From the NCBI RefSeq assembly GCF_041734735.1, contig NC_134888.1, forward strand, positions 39,533,330 through 39,597,329: a stretch of 64,000 bases of DNA. The letters run 5' to 3'. This DNA comes from Babylonia areolata (Eukaryota; Mollusca; Gastropoda; Neogastropoda; Buccinidae). The position numbers and the translations under genes are program-made. Of the stretch, positions 39,701-53,932 are shown in pieces (position 1 is the first letter of the stretch; every line of letters begins with the position of its first letter). Below the pieces are notes generated by a model. The model saw only the letters and a list, made by a program, of their open reading frames with translations, ran no database searches and was not told the origin of the DNA.

Positions 39701-41805
39701 CCATCTCCCAATGTCACTCACTGCCCCATCTCCCAATGTCACTCATTGCCCTCATTGCCCCATCTCCCAATGTCACTCATTGCCCCATCTCCCAATGTCA
39801 CTCATTGCCCTATCTCCCAATGTCACTCACTGCCCCACTCATTGCCCCATCTCCCAATGTTACTCATTGCCCTACCAATGTCACTCATTGCCCCATCTCC
39901 CAATGTCACTCATTGCCCCATCTCCCAATGTCACTCATTGCCCTATCTCTCATTGCCCCATCTCCCAATGTCACTCATTGCCCTATCTCTCATTGCCCCA
40001 TCTCCCAATGTCACTCACTGCCCCATCTCCCAATGTCACTCATTGCCCCATCTCCCAATGTCACTCAATGCCCCATCTACCAATGTCACTCATTGCCCCA
40101 TCTCCCAATGTCACTCACTGCCCCATCTCCCAATGTCACTCATTGCCCCATCTCCCAATGTCACTCAATGCCCCATCTACCAATGTCACTCAATGCCCCA
40201 TCTACCAATGTCACTCAATGCCCCATCTCCCAATGTCACTCATTGCCCCATCTCCAAATGTCACTCATTGCCCTATCTCTCATTGCCCCATCTCCCAATG
40301 TCACTCACTGCCCCATCTCCCAATGTCACTCATTGCCCCATCTCCCAATGTCACTCATTGCCCCATCTCCCAATCTCACTCATTGCCCTATCTCCCAATG
40401 TCACTCATCGCCCCATCTCCCAATATCACTCATCGCCCCATCTCCCAATGGTCAAGAATCCTATATGAAAAATAAATAATAAAAAAAATTTCCATGAAAG
40501 TGAAAACCATCACCAATCTAGATCAACACAATATCTTATAAACTGGCATTTTGGTCCATGGCGGATAATTCCAGAACATTTATAAAAGAAATCTTGTCCA
40601 CATTTCTGTGGCATCCCACTGACAAACCAACCCACCACAATGAAAACATAACCTCCTTAGAATTCATTTTTCCTGCTTCAGTTATACATAAGCGCCCATG
40701 ACTGCACGATAATTACTGTGAACAAGTCAGCAGCTACATCTGGTTTCTGACAAAAGGAAGTTTCTTCTGACACCAGTCATCCTTCCCATTTAAACTCTTT
40801 ATTCAGAAAAAAATACTGGGTTCTGGAAACAGATAAGGAATTTTTATCACATATAATCACTGTTTCCTTTATAAAACACTACTACTATTACTACAAGAGC
40901 CTGGCATATAGGACCAGAGGTAAGATACACCATGTAATCATGCCTTACCCCACTCAAAACAGTTCAACTTGGACTCCACATCATCCAGCTCCCTTGTCAA
41001 CAGGATGTTCAGCTCCTGAAACACATCAACTTTTTAATAAAGTTTAAAAAAAAAAGTTTTTTCCATACACAATCTTTCAACTCACATCATATTTGTGAAC
41101 ACAGTTTAATTAATACGGGAACTACAACTACTTAAAAGATGTTGAGGAAGTGTCTTTCTTTTTTTAAGCACAGAAAAACAATACAAATATGTGTAGCCAT
41201 ATTTTTTTTTATGTTTAGGTCAGTTGTTCAAATATCTTCGAAACATGTTGTATGTACTTAATTTTTGTTATCTATATGAAAATTTGAATTTTCGAAAAAG
41301 TGAAGAAAATTTTTTTTAAACGTTCGCAAATTAATGTCACAAAACAATGCTGCTATCTGGCACCGGAGATTAGAAAAGAGAGATAAACCACTCGCGGCAG
41401 GCCCCTTCTTACTGTCTATAACAGTGCTGAAGCCGTTTTGGGGCACACACGCAGTGCGGAAGGGTGGGGGTAAATCACCCTCTCCTTCCGCACCCGAAGG
41501 AAACTAGTCGGTTCTGACGGTTCAGCTGCAGTAAAGCGAAAGTTAAGTTATGCCTGGAATTTCCCACGTGTAGTAAGATTCGCTGTATACAATGAAAACC
41601 GATTCATTTTTGCTTGGTTTTTAGCACGTTTGCATCTGCTTGAATGTAGATAATATAAAAAGAAAATAAAGCAGCTCCCCCCCCCCCCCCAGCTCCCCCC
41701 CCCCAGCGCAATGTTGCACATGAGAGAGACAGTTGTAAATTACTGAACTGCGTTTTCGTAACGCTACTTTTTCTTCACACTTTCTGGTTTACATCACCAT
41801 TTCTT

Positions 41806-41876
<71 letters not shown>

Positions 41877-44800
41877 AAACATAAAACACATATTCAGCTC
41901 TGTCTCTTTTCTAACATCTGTCTATACATACATACATACATACATGAATACATACATACATAATTTCATATAGATCTATCAGTATGTAAATCTAAATCTA
42001 TCTATATGTACATAATCATATATATAATTCATATATATACGAACGCTTCATGTTGCCCGAGCAGACCGTTGTATTGTGCTCTTTCTCTCTAAGTCTCTGT
42101 CTCTCGGGAGTTTTACATGGCTGTTAAAAGCATCTACGATTCTGTACTTGTATGTGTTCGTGACAAAGGTATTTATTCAGACTTTTTTCAGTGTCCAAGA
42201 GGGGTTAAACAAGGTTGTATGCTAAGCTCACAGCTGTTTTCCTTTTTCATCGGTGAATTGGCAGTGGAGTTATCAAAGAAGGGGAGACATGGAATACAAA
42301 TGATACCTGGCGCAACAGATTTGCTCTTAATGCTATTTGCTGATGATGTTGTTCTCTTGTCTGACACACCCATAGGGTTACAAAATCAATTAAATGCCCT
42401 TAAGCAAGAAACAGACAGACTACAACAAACAGTGAATCTCGATAAGACCAATATTATAGTTTTCCGCAATGGAGGTCATCTTTCGACTCGTGAAAAATGG
42501 TGCTGTGGTGATAGGGAAATAAAAGTAACCAATACATATAAATATTTAGGAATGTTATTCACAACAAAAACAGAAAAGGGAAAAAAGGTGTAATCCAAAT
42601 TATAAAATCACTCAGGAGACTGCGTTCGACTGACGCTTTCCCTTAGTTTGGGCGGGGCAAAGGCAGCTCATGAATAATGAATGCGTCTCGCGGCGCAGGC
42701 TGCCTGGCTTCAGCAATTTCTGCAAGTGGTTTATCTCTCTTTTCTAATCTCCGCTGGCACCAACGACTAGCATGAACAGAAAGCCCCAACCTTTACATGG
42801 TTAGTCACTAACCAACACCACCCAATAACATGAACAGGAAGCCCCAACCTTTACATGGTTAGTCACTAACCAACACCACCCAATAACATGAACAGGAAGC
42901 CCCTAACTTTACATGGTTAGTCACTAACCAACACCACCCAATAACATGAACAGAAAGCCCCAACCTTTACATGGTTAGTCACTAACCAACACCACCCAAT
43001 AACATGAACAGGAAGCCCCAACCTTTACATGGTTAGTCACTAACCAACACCACCCAATAACATGAACACAAAAGCCCCAACCTTTACATGGTTAGTCACT
43101 GACCAGCAACATGAACAGAAAGCCCCAACCTTTACATGGTTAGTCACTGACCAGCAACATGAACAGAAAGCCCCAACCTTTACATGGTTAGTCACTGACC
43201 AGCAACATGAACAGAAAGCCCCAACCTTTACATGGTTAGTCACTGACCAGCAACATGAACAGAAAGCCCCAACCTTTACATGGTTAGTCACTAACCAACA
43301 CCACCCAATAACATGAACACAAAGCCCCAACCTTTACATGGTTAGTCACTAACCAACACCACCCAATAACATGAACAGGAAGCCCCAACCTTTACATGGT
43401 TAGTCACTAACCAACACCACCCAATAACATGAACACAAAGCCCCAACCTTTACATGGTTAGTCACTAACCAACACCACCCAATAACATGAACAGGAAGCC
43501 CCAACCTTTACATGGTTAGTCACTAACCAACACCACCCAATAACATGAACAGGAAGACCCTAACTTTACATGGTTAGTCGCTGACCATCAACACCCAATA
43601 ACATGAACAGAAAGCCCCAAACTTGACATGGTTAGTCACTGACCAGCAACATGAACAGGAAGCCCCAACCTTTACATGGTTAGTCACTAACCAACACCAC
43701 CCAATAACATGAACAGAAAGCCCCAAACTTTACATGGTTAGTCACTAACCAACACCACCCAATAACATGAACAGGAAGCCCCAACCTTTACATGGTTAGT
43801 CACTAACCAACACCACCCAATAACATGAACAGAAAGCCCCAACCTTTACATGGTTAGTCACTAACCAACACCACCCAATAACATGAACAGGAAGCCCCAA
43901 CCTTTACATGGTTAGTCACTAACCAACACCACCCAATAACATGAACACAAAGCACCAAACTTTACATGGTTAGTCACTAACCAACACCACCCAATAACAT
44001 GAACACAAAGCACCAAACTTTACATGGTTAGTCACTAACCAACACCACCCAATAACATGAACAGGAAGCCCCAACCTTTACATGGTTAGTCACTAACCAA
44101 CACCACCCAATAACATGAACACAAAGCCCCAACCTTTACATGGTTAGTCACTAACCAACACCACCCAATAACATGAACAGGAAGCCCCAACCTTTACATG
44201 GTTAGTCACTAACCAACACCACCCAATAACATGAACAGGAAGCCCCAACCTTTACATGGTTAGTCACTAACCAACACCACCCAATAACATGAACAGGAAG
44301 ACCCAACCTTTACATGGTTAGTCACTAACCAACACCACCCAATAACATGAACAGGAAGCCCCAACCTTTACATGGTTAGTCACTAACCAACACCACCCAA
44401 TAACATGAACACAAAGCACCAAACTTTACATGGTTAGTCACTAACCAACACCACCCAATAACATGAACACAAAGCACCAAACTTTACATGGTTAGTCACT
44501 AACCAACACCACCCAATAACATGAACACAAAAGCCCCAACCTTTACATGGTTAGTCACTAACCAACACCACCCAATAACATGAACAGGAAGCCCCAACCT
44601 TTACATGATTAGTCACTAACCAACACCACCCAATAACATGAACACAAAGCCCCAACCTTTACATGGTTAGTCACTAACCAACACCACCCAATAACATGAA
44701 CAGGAAGCCCCAACCTTTACATGGTTAGTCACTAACCAACACCACCCAATAACATGAACAGAAAGCCCCTAACTTTACATGGTTAGTCACTAACCAACAC

Positions 44801-47800
44801 CACCCAACAACATGAACAGAAAGACCCAACCTTTACATGGTTAGTCACTAACCAACACCACCCAATAACATGAACAGAAAGCCCCAACCTTTACATGGTT
44901 AGTCACTAACCAACACCACCCAATAACATGAACAGAAAGCCCCTAACTTTACATGGTTAGTCACTAACCAACACCACCCAATAACATGAACAGGAAGCCC
45001 CAACCTTTACATGGTTAGTCACTAACCAACACCACCCAATAACATGAACAGAAAGCCCCAACCTTTACATGGTTTGTCACTAACCAACACCACCCAATAA
45101 CATGAACAGAAAGCCCCTAACTTTACATGGTTAGTCACTAACCAACACCACCCAATAACATGAACAGGAAGCCCCAACCTTTACATGGTTAGTCACTAAC
45201 CAACACCACCCAATAACATGAACAGAAAGCCCCAACCTTTACATGGTTTGTCACTAACCAACACCACCCAATAACATGAACAGGAAGACCCTAACTTTAC
45301 ATGGTTAGTCGCTGACCATCACCACCCAATAACATGAACACAAAGCCCCAACCTTTACATGGTTAGTCCCTAACCAACACCACCCAATAACATGAACAGG
45401 AAGACCCTAACTTTACATGGTTAGTCGCTGACCATCAACACCCAATAACATGAACAGAAAGCCCCAAACTTGACATGGTTAGTCACTGACCAGCAACATG
45501 AACAGAAAGCCCCAAACTTTACATGGTTAGTCGCTAACCAGCACAACCCGATAACATGAACAGAAAGCCCCAAATTCTACATGGTTAGTTGCTAACCAGC
45601 ACCACCCGATAACATGAACAGAAAGCCCCAAATTGTACATGATCAGTCACTGACCAGCAACATGAACAGAAAGCCCCAAATTCTACATGGTTAGTCGCTA
45701 ACCAGCACAACCTGATAACATGAACAGAAAGCCCCAAATTCTACATGGTTAGTCACTAACCAGCACCACCCGATAACATGAACAGGAACCCCCTAACTTT
45801 ACATGGTTAGTCGCTAACCAGCACAACCCGATAACATGAACAGAAAGCCCCAAATTCTACATGGTTAGTCGCTAACCAGCACCACCCGATAACATGAACA
45901 GAAAGCCCCAAACTTGACATGGTTAGTCACTGACCAGCAACATGAACAGAAAGCCCCAAACTTTACATGGTTAGTCGCTAACCAGCACCACCCGATAACA
46001 TGAACAGAAAGCCCCAAACTTGACATGGTTAGTCACTGACCAGCAACATGAACTGAAAGCCCCAAACTTTACATGGTTAGTGGCTAACCAGCACCACCGG
46101 ATAACATGAATACAAACCCCAAATTTTACATGGTCAGTCACTAGCCAGCATCACCCGATAACAACACAAAGCCCCAAACTTTACATGGTTTTTGTTTCCA
46201 CCAAGGTGGTCCATGGTGCGGTAGAGGGCGTCTCTGGCCTGCGAGATCAGAGCTGTGTACTTCTGTCGCTTAGTTTCCTCCGGCCCCATTCCCTCCAGCT
46301 CCCTCTGCGCCATGCTCTTGTAGATCTGGCACACGGCAAAACCATCATTTGCATTACTGTCATTGTTAAAACGTCAAGTCAGAGTCAAGTTTATATGTTA
46401 TCTGTTGAGAGAAATGCATATGCGGTCACGTGGACGGCTCACAATACAAGTATAAAACATATACTTCAAAGACACATGTACATGTTTTGACAGAAAAGAA
46501 ATCCATCGCTTTATCAATTATGTTCCCTACCCTCCATCTCTGAACTGCATGTTACAGCGCTGTTTGTGAAAAATTTAGCAAACAAAAAATCATCCTTCCC
46601 TCCCAAACCTTACATGGAAAAAAAGGCCCTTCTACTTTATACCCAGGCTACCGCAAAATGAAACTAGCGCTTTCGGCTAACCAAAAGCAAAACAAAAAAA
46701 AAAAAGAAAAGAAAAAAAAGGTGAATGAAAAAATTACATATCAATTTCTGGTCTGGTTTTTGGCTAACTAAATTCAGTCTGACTCTGTCTAAAACTGCAA
46801 TCGATGCTGAAGATTTTCTGTCAAAGAACAAATAAAACATCTTTTTTCCACATATTTATCCAAACAGGAACTTTGCAGCATACAAGGACAAACCCTCTAA
46901 AATGAAATTGATGAATTAAAAAAATTTGATGACATGTAATACCCCAAACAATTTTTTTTTTTAAAAGACAAAAAGAATGCCTGATCCTTGTAAACAAAAC
47001 CACAGCCCCCTGTAAGAAGTACATGAAATCTGTTAAAAAAAAAACAAACAAACCCCCAAAAAACAAAAAAAACTGAAGTAATGAAGCTCATAAAAAATAC
47101 AAGAGGCCTGTTTAAAAACACAAAAGAAAAATGCCTAAACCATGTAAAACATACCTGAGCCCTGTAAAACGAGGCGTAAGGAGTTGTCAGTCGCTCAAAG
47201 CCCTTGACAGCATCTTCATAGCGCCCTTCCCTCATGGCGATGGTTGCCGAGGCAAACTTGGCGTCCTGTGTCATTTCCTGTGTGGCAGCCGGGGTCAGGT
47301 CAGCGTCATCTCCGTCGTCAAACAGACGAACTTTCACATATGGCCCTCGCTGGTTCCTGGTTGACACGGAGACAACCACAACTCAGTGAAAAGGATGGAA
47401 AGGAGTTGTGTCAAAAACTATCAAAGACCAAGTACATACTCTCTGCCTTAACTTGCAAAGCACAACATTTGTATTCTACGGGACCACATCTATTTCTTCC
47501 ACGCATCTTTCTGTGCACACGTGTGTGCATGTGTGTGTTCTTGTGTACTTTGAGAGGTATGAAAGCATAATATAAATGTACAATTACTATTATATCATTT
47601 TGTGTCAACTGAAAAAAATATCACCATGCACACAACATTAAAAAACACAATGATATTCAATTATTTACCATTGCTGCTCAAAAACCGGCCCACCACACAG
47701 GGCCATTCAGAGACAGAATCGTAACGATGATGTATGTTCAGCAGGATACTGCATCACACAAGGCTGACAAGGCCAGTGTGAAGTGAAACAGCAAGCTGGT

Positions 47801-50800
47801 GGTTTGATGTTCCAGGATTAATTTCACAGCACATCATCCATCCAATGTGAGTGCACTCAAGTCCTGGGGTTTTTCTAATGATACACTACTGTTTCAAAAT
47901 CACATGGATAATACAAACAGTGAATGCTTATGCATGCTGTGCATGTCTGTAGTTTTTAGGGCTTTCAGGTTCCTGCACAAACACTGTTGAAACATCAAAG
48001 TCATTGTTTTAATACCACAGAAACTTATACCTGTATCCTTCATGCTTTACTTCAGGATAGTAGTAGCTGGTGTCGACAATAACACAGGATCTTTTATTTG
48101 CCCCTTCTACTGAAAGCAATAGCCCCATGATCATTAACTTATATTTGGGTCAAGTCAGTATGTGGTATCAATGAACAGATATTCTCACTTTCACTTGGAC
48201 TTTTTTTTAAAAGTCTGAACAAGTGAAAATGAACTAAAACTACCATGCGACAATGAAATGAAACTACATCATAAGTAGCATGCAACACTGCATGCAGTAA
48301 TTAATCATAAAACAACGATGTCAAATGTACAGCAGGACAAATACATCACAAAAGGCTAACATAGCCAGTGTGAAGGAAAAAACAAACGCTAACTGCTGAT
48401 TGATTTTCCAGGATTAATTACACACCACACCACTCAAACAATGTGAGTGTACTCAAGTCCTGGTGGAACACAATTGCATTACAAACCCAATGGACAACTA
48501 AGTTACACAGATAATAGCGATAACTTAAGTTCGCAGAACCAACCAACCCACACAAACAGCGATAACTTAAGTTCGCAGAACAACCAGCCCATCCACACAA
48601 AAAACACACCAGTACCAGTTCTGCAGCAATGAAGATGACAATCACACACACAATACATATAAAACAACAACAACAAACAAAAACCCCAACTAACCAAGCA
48701 AAGAAAAGCCCAAACAGTAGCACAGAAGACTGGACTAAGGGGGCCCACTTACTTCTCCAGTCGAGACAGCATGGACAGGGCGTGCCTCCAGTAGAAGGCT
48801 GCACGGGACTCTATACAGGCCAGCTGGTTCACCGACCCTCGGTTCCCGTGGTCTCCCTCCGCCAGACTCTTCACCTGCAACCACACAGCTTGTTGCTTAG
48901 CAACCAGCCAACATGGGTTAATGACGACCTTATGACTTGGGAAGTGGTGGGTTTAACTGCAGGTTACTAACTTAACAGGTACCCCTGTCAAAACTTCCAC
49001 AAGAGGGGGTGAATGGGGGGTGGAGGGAGCTATGCAAGTTATTGCATTGAAAAAAAAAAATAGCTCCATCCATTTTGATATTTATGATATGTTCTAGGAG
49101 TGGAAAAAAAATGTTGCTATATTTTCACTCCAAATATCCATGACATAGCTTTGGCATGTGCCTCCAAACATTCGTGAAAAAGATATAGAATGTGCCTCCA
49201 AGAAATATCTTGTAAAGCTCTGGAACATCTATGACACTGGAACATGTCTCCAAATATCCATGATAAAACTCTGGAATGTCTCCAAATATAAGTGAAAGAG
49301 CTCTGGAACGTGTCCCAATATCCATGATAAAGCACTGGAACGTGTCCCAATATCCATGATAAAGCACTGGAACGTGTCCCAATATCCATGATAAAGCTCT
49401 GGAACGTGTCCCAATATCCATGATGAAGTAATGGAATGTGTCCCAATATCCATGATAAAGCTCTGGAACGTGTCCCAATATCCATGATAAAGCTCTGGAA
49501 CGTGTCCCAATATCCATGATGAAGTAATGGAATGTGTCCCAATATCCATGATGAAGTAATGGAATGTGTCCCAATATCCATGATAATGCTCTGGAATGTG
49601 CATCAAATATATATAACACTCTGGAATGTGCCTCAAATCATATCAATGATAAAGCTCTAGAATGTGACTCCAAATATCCATGAACTCCGGAATATATCTC
49701 CAAAACTCCATGATATAACTGGAATAAGGTATAATCATGGCCATTCTGTTTTATGTCGAGCAGCAGCACCTGCAATAGTTTTATCAAATGTAATGAGCTC
49801 TTCTCCTTCACTGTATTTCTGCTTTTTTCACCTCATGAGGCAGTTTTTTGGTTGACCTAATCCTTACTTGCAAAACTTGTCAAACGTCTCTTTCATTTTC
49901 TTTTTCCAAGACCCCATTTTCAAACCAGCAAATAATGCTGGTTAACTGAACCAGTATTAGTAAGATTATTTTGGTGATGTATTTTTTGGAGTTCATCTTT
50001 TTGCATGTTTCAAAATTGCGTGATTTTATGCTCTGCCCATCCAGCTAATTTTTGTAACCAATGTTCATGAAGTACTGCTATTTCATATTATGCTGTTTAT
50101 CAATCTCTCCCCTCAAGCACAATACACACATAAATGCCTTTCTCTGTGCTCAACATTAGAATTACACATGGAAGGATTCTAAACTAAGCCCATACACACG
50201 CAAACACACATGCACACACCTACATGTATAAAAGTACTGGCAAATACACAACTGTAACCATGTTTGCAAACATACACAGACACAGACATAACCTTACACT
50301 TCACGATCTGTTAACCATTACATTACAGTTGGAACGGAAGCATGAACACACATGCATGTGATGTCTGCAAGGTTACTTATATTTTACCCATCTCCCTGGA
50401 CCACATAACCACGTCATGACCACACAGTAAATGACGCTGCAACACTGGTAATTCAAGCAGTATCTGCAGGCACACATTTTGTCAATATACACCAGAGTAC
50501 ACACACACACACACACACACACTGCACACAAACGTATGCTGGTATATAATGGACCACTCCCTCTTGCGTGAATGAAGATACATAGATCCTCTTCTCTAAC
50601 CACTCTATTAGCTGACCCTCACAGCTTCCCGTGCAACCTCCCCTCCCCCCGACCCCCCTTCACCTCCTCTTCCTCAACAATTCTCTACCCATTCCCTGAC
50701 CACAAATTCCCTCTCCAAAACAGTACAGCAGATCTGTGAAGCTAAAACAAATGAAAAATAGACAAAAAACAAATATGCCAACCATACTGCAAAAGAAATT

Positions 50801-52229
50801 TTGCATCTAATACACATCTAAAAAAAACAAAAACAAAAAACAACTATGTACAAGAAACAGTAGCGAAAAAAGCTAACAGAACAAACAATTCTGTTGGCTA
50901 CACTAGTACACGCACACACATTCCAGAGAGGAAAAACGCTGAGTGAAGAAAACAGTTCCCAGCCCAGTGATGTTCAGAGAAAAGAAATGAAACAAGACAA
51001 CATTCCAACCTCATTCCGCTGCATGCCAACCATTCCAACATTTTGTTGACTGAACTGGTTTTTTCCCCATGTGAACCTGGGCTTGTCAAGAATTGCTGAC
51101 ATTACTTCTTCTTCATTCATGGGCTACAACTCCCATATTCACTCATATGTACACGAGCAGGCTTTTACGTGTATGACAGTTTTTACCCTGCCATGTATTT
51201 GTATTTCTTTTTATCACAACAGATTTCTCTGTGTGAAATTCGGGCTGCTCTCCCCAGGGAGAGCACATCGCTACACTGCAGCACCACCCTTTTTTTGTTT
51301 TGTTTTTTCCTGCGTGCAGTTTCATTTGTTTTTCCTATCAAAGTGGATTTTTCTACAGAATTTTGCCAGGAACAGCCCTTTTGTTGCCGTGGGTTCTTTT
51401 ACGTGCGCTAAGTGCATGCTGCACACGGGACCTCAGTTTATTGTCTCATCCGAATGACTAGCGTCCAGACCACCACTCAAGGTCTAGTGGGGGGAAGGGG
51501 GGGGGGGGGGGGGAGGAAATATCGGTGTCTGAGCCATGATTCAAACCAGCACGCTTAGATTCTCTCGCTTCCTAGGCAGACACGTTACCTCTAGGCCATC
51601 ACTCCACAGGTAGACAGCCATACTCTGTTTTCAGTGGTGTGCATGCTGGGTATGTTCTTCTTTCCATAACCAATCAAACACTGACATGGATTACAGGGAG
51701 ATGGGAAAAACCTCGCCCTTTACCCACCCCAAGTCCAACGCTTTAATCACTAGGCTATAGTGCCCATAATGCTGACATTACAATTATGTTGATTGAACTT
51801 TCCCCCCCCCCATGTGAACCTAGGCTTGTCAAAACATGCTGACATTACTGAATATAATGAATTAGGGTCAGGCAGTGTAAGATCACTCAACTCATAACAA
51901 AAGGTTTACAATGATTCACCAAATTTTCAAATTACGCAAACAAAACACATTTTTTATCTTGTAAAGACTGACAGAACTTATTCCTTGTTTAAACTTTCCC
52001 TTCTTCTCACCTCAGTCATTTTTCCTCCCATACCTTACAGGCCACATCAAAAAAATAAATGCAAACATTTGATGAACACTGAAAAAAATCTGTCACTGAG
52101 ATTTAAAAAATTTTTTTTAATGATTTCAGAAAAATCAAACAGAAAGACAATGAGAAATAGAAAAGAAAAGAAAAATAAAGCAATACAGAAAGAAAGGAGA
52201 AACAAACAGAATCACCCATTATATATATG

Positions 52230-52276
<47 letters not shown>

Positions 52277-53901
52277 TATCATGGTGAAAAAAAACTTCTA
52301 TCATTCTGTGTCACATGTACCACTATACTGAAAAAGTATCTGCAAGGGTCAAGAGAGAAAACCAAGGAAGCTCACTGGCAACTTGCCTGACACACAAGTT
52401 TAACTCATGTTCTGAAAGTGCAAACTCCACCCAAACTCTAGCCCTCCCTTCACTTTCACACCATGCATACTGATCTCTGGCTGATAATAACAGCAGGGTT
52501 GTGCACTATCCATCATGACTTACACTGATATATTACCAAAACACTCAGGGACCTTTATCGCAAGAAAAAACCTTCGGACTAAAAAGGTACCCATTAAAAC
52601 CAGACAGTGAGTGCAGGAATGGTTGTGTATCTTCAAGTAGGTTCATATCTGCAAACCTTTCAGAATCCCTGGTTCATAAAAAAAAAAATAAAATTTAAAA
52701 AAAAAATTAAAAAAACGACATTCAAGCAAGTAACAGAACTGTAATGTGTTTGTGTCACTGACTATCTGGTCACTCTCATCCACCCCTTCCATTCTCTTTC
52801 TTTCTTTCCTTCTTTTCTTTCTGTTTTTAAATTAGAGGGTGCTTTAAAGTTTTGCAAATAAGCAAGGCAGACTACATGTCCCTGGAAGTCTTTTTTTTTT
52901 CTTCCCCCAACCACTTTTTTTTTGGTTCTATTATTTTCATACATGCACACCTTTCTTTCACATCTGCATGTTTAATGTACACCAACGTATTTCAAAGTCT
53001 ATCAAACATCTGATGTCTGATGTAAATATTGCACAAGAGTCTATCAAGCTTCTTTCACAAACATGAATTACATACACACCCACATTCTGCACTGACTCTA
53101 CCAAGCTCTGATCACAAATGATTCCCATCCTGTTATGACTACCCTGTAAAGAACAGCATTACCATCTCGTCACACTGATACACATGAAAAAGGAATGAGG
53201 ACTGCGGAGTAGAGGGGGGGGTGGGCATGGACAGAAGCTTGTGAGCACACACACAACAAATGTTACGAGACAACCTTGCCCCATGTTACTTCAAACCATA
53301 ATATCGATTACTTCTGCTTCTCTTTAGCCGCAACACATTTTCAGCTCATAAATATACGCAACATAAACACACAAGTGAACATTGCTATCTTCTCAAAGAA
53401 CATAAACCACCAAAAAGTGAAAAATTCTTCAAAAAAAAAAATAATAAATTTTTTTTAAGCACTGTGAGGTAATGTGTCACATGTGATTCCATATTAAATG
53501 GAAGGGACAAAAAAGCTCCAATCAACACTGAAAAAATAAACCAGTAAAAGAGTGTTGCACCTGTCCAACTAGTAACGTAAAGAAAACAGAAGTCAAAGAC
53601 GAGTACACAATCAATGGAACCCAGACATATAAGAGAAGCTAACTGATCTCAAAGCCCATACAAAGGGTTTGGGACAGAAACCACATTTACCAATTCTTCA
53701 CGGCTCATTCGAGCTCGGCAAGGTCGTCTCTGCACACAGTATGATACAAAACCATGACACCACAGGGCCCACTCCACAACTCCAAAATCACCAAAACAAA
53801 ATAAATAGAAAATGTGAAACTGATAAAAATAAATAAATATTTTGAAAAAAAAAAAATTTTTAAAGAAAAAATCAAGAATACTGAGGATATGAGAGTTCAG
53901 A

Positions 53902-53932
<31 letters not shown>

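Larger units (their letters stand above)
41350..42770 (+). mobile_element. Composite insertion: LINE reverse-transcriptase piece between 40-bp inverted repeats
   Basis: Inverted arms: TGGCACCGGAGATTAGAAAA then GAGAGATAAACCACTCGC at 41358-41395, and the complement at about 42733-42770 (GTGGTTTATCTCTCTTTTCT, AATCTCCGCTGGCACC). Between them are a C-run (41680-41705), an AT microsatellite (41811-41874), TATG-rich text and the RT fragment 42117-42593. The right arm directly adjoins the 58-bp minisatellite. Confidence 0.7.

Noticed and set aside
39319-40479. Open frames of 346-386 codons in three frames
   Set aside because: Caused by the stop-free 25-bp unit, not by coding.
49117-49636. Minus-strand frames with HGYWDT repeats
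   Set aside because: Translation of the 32-33 bp minisatellite in intron 8.
53690-53760. Possible exon reading MSREELVNV
   Set aside because: No acceptor/donor pair keeps phase with exons 8 and 9, which already join perfectly.
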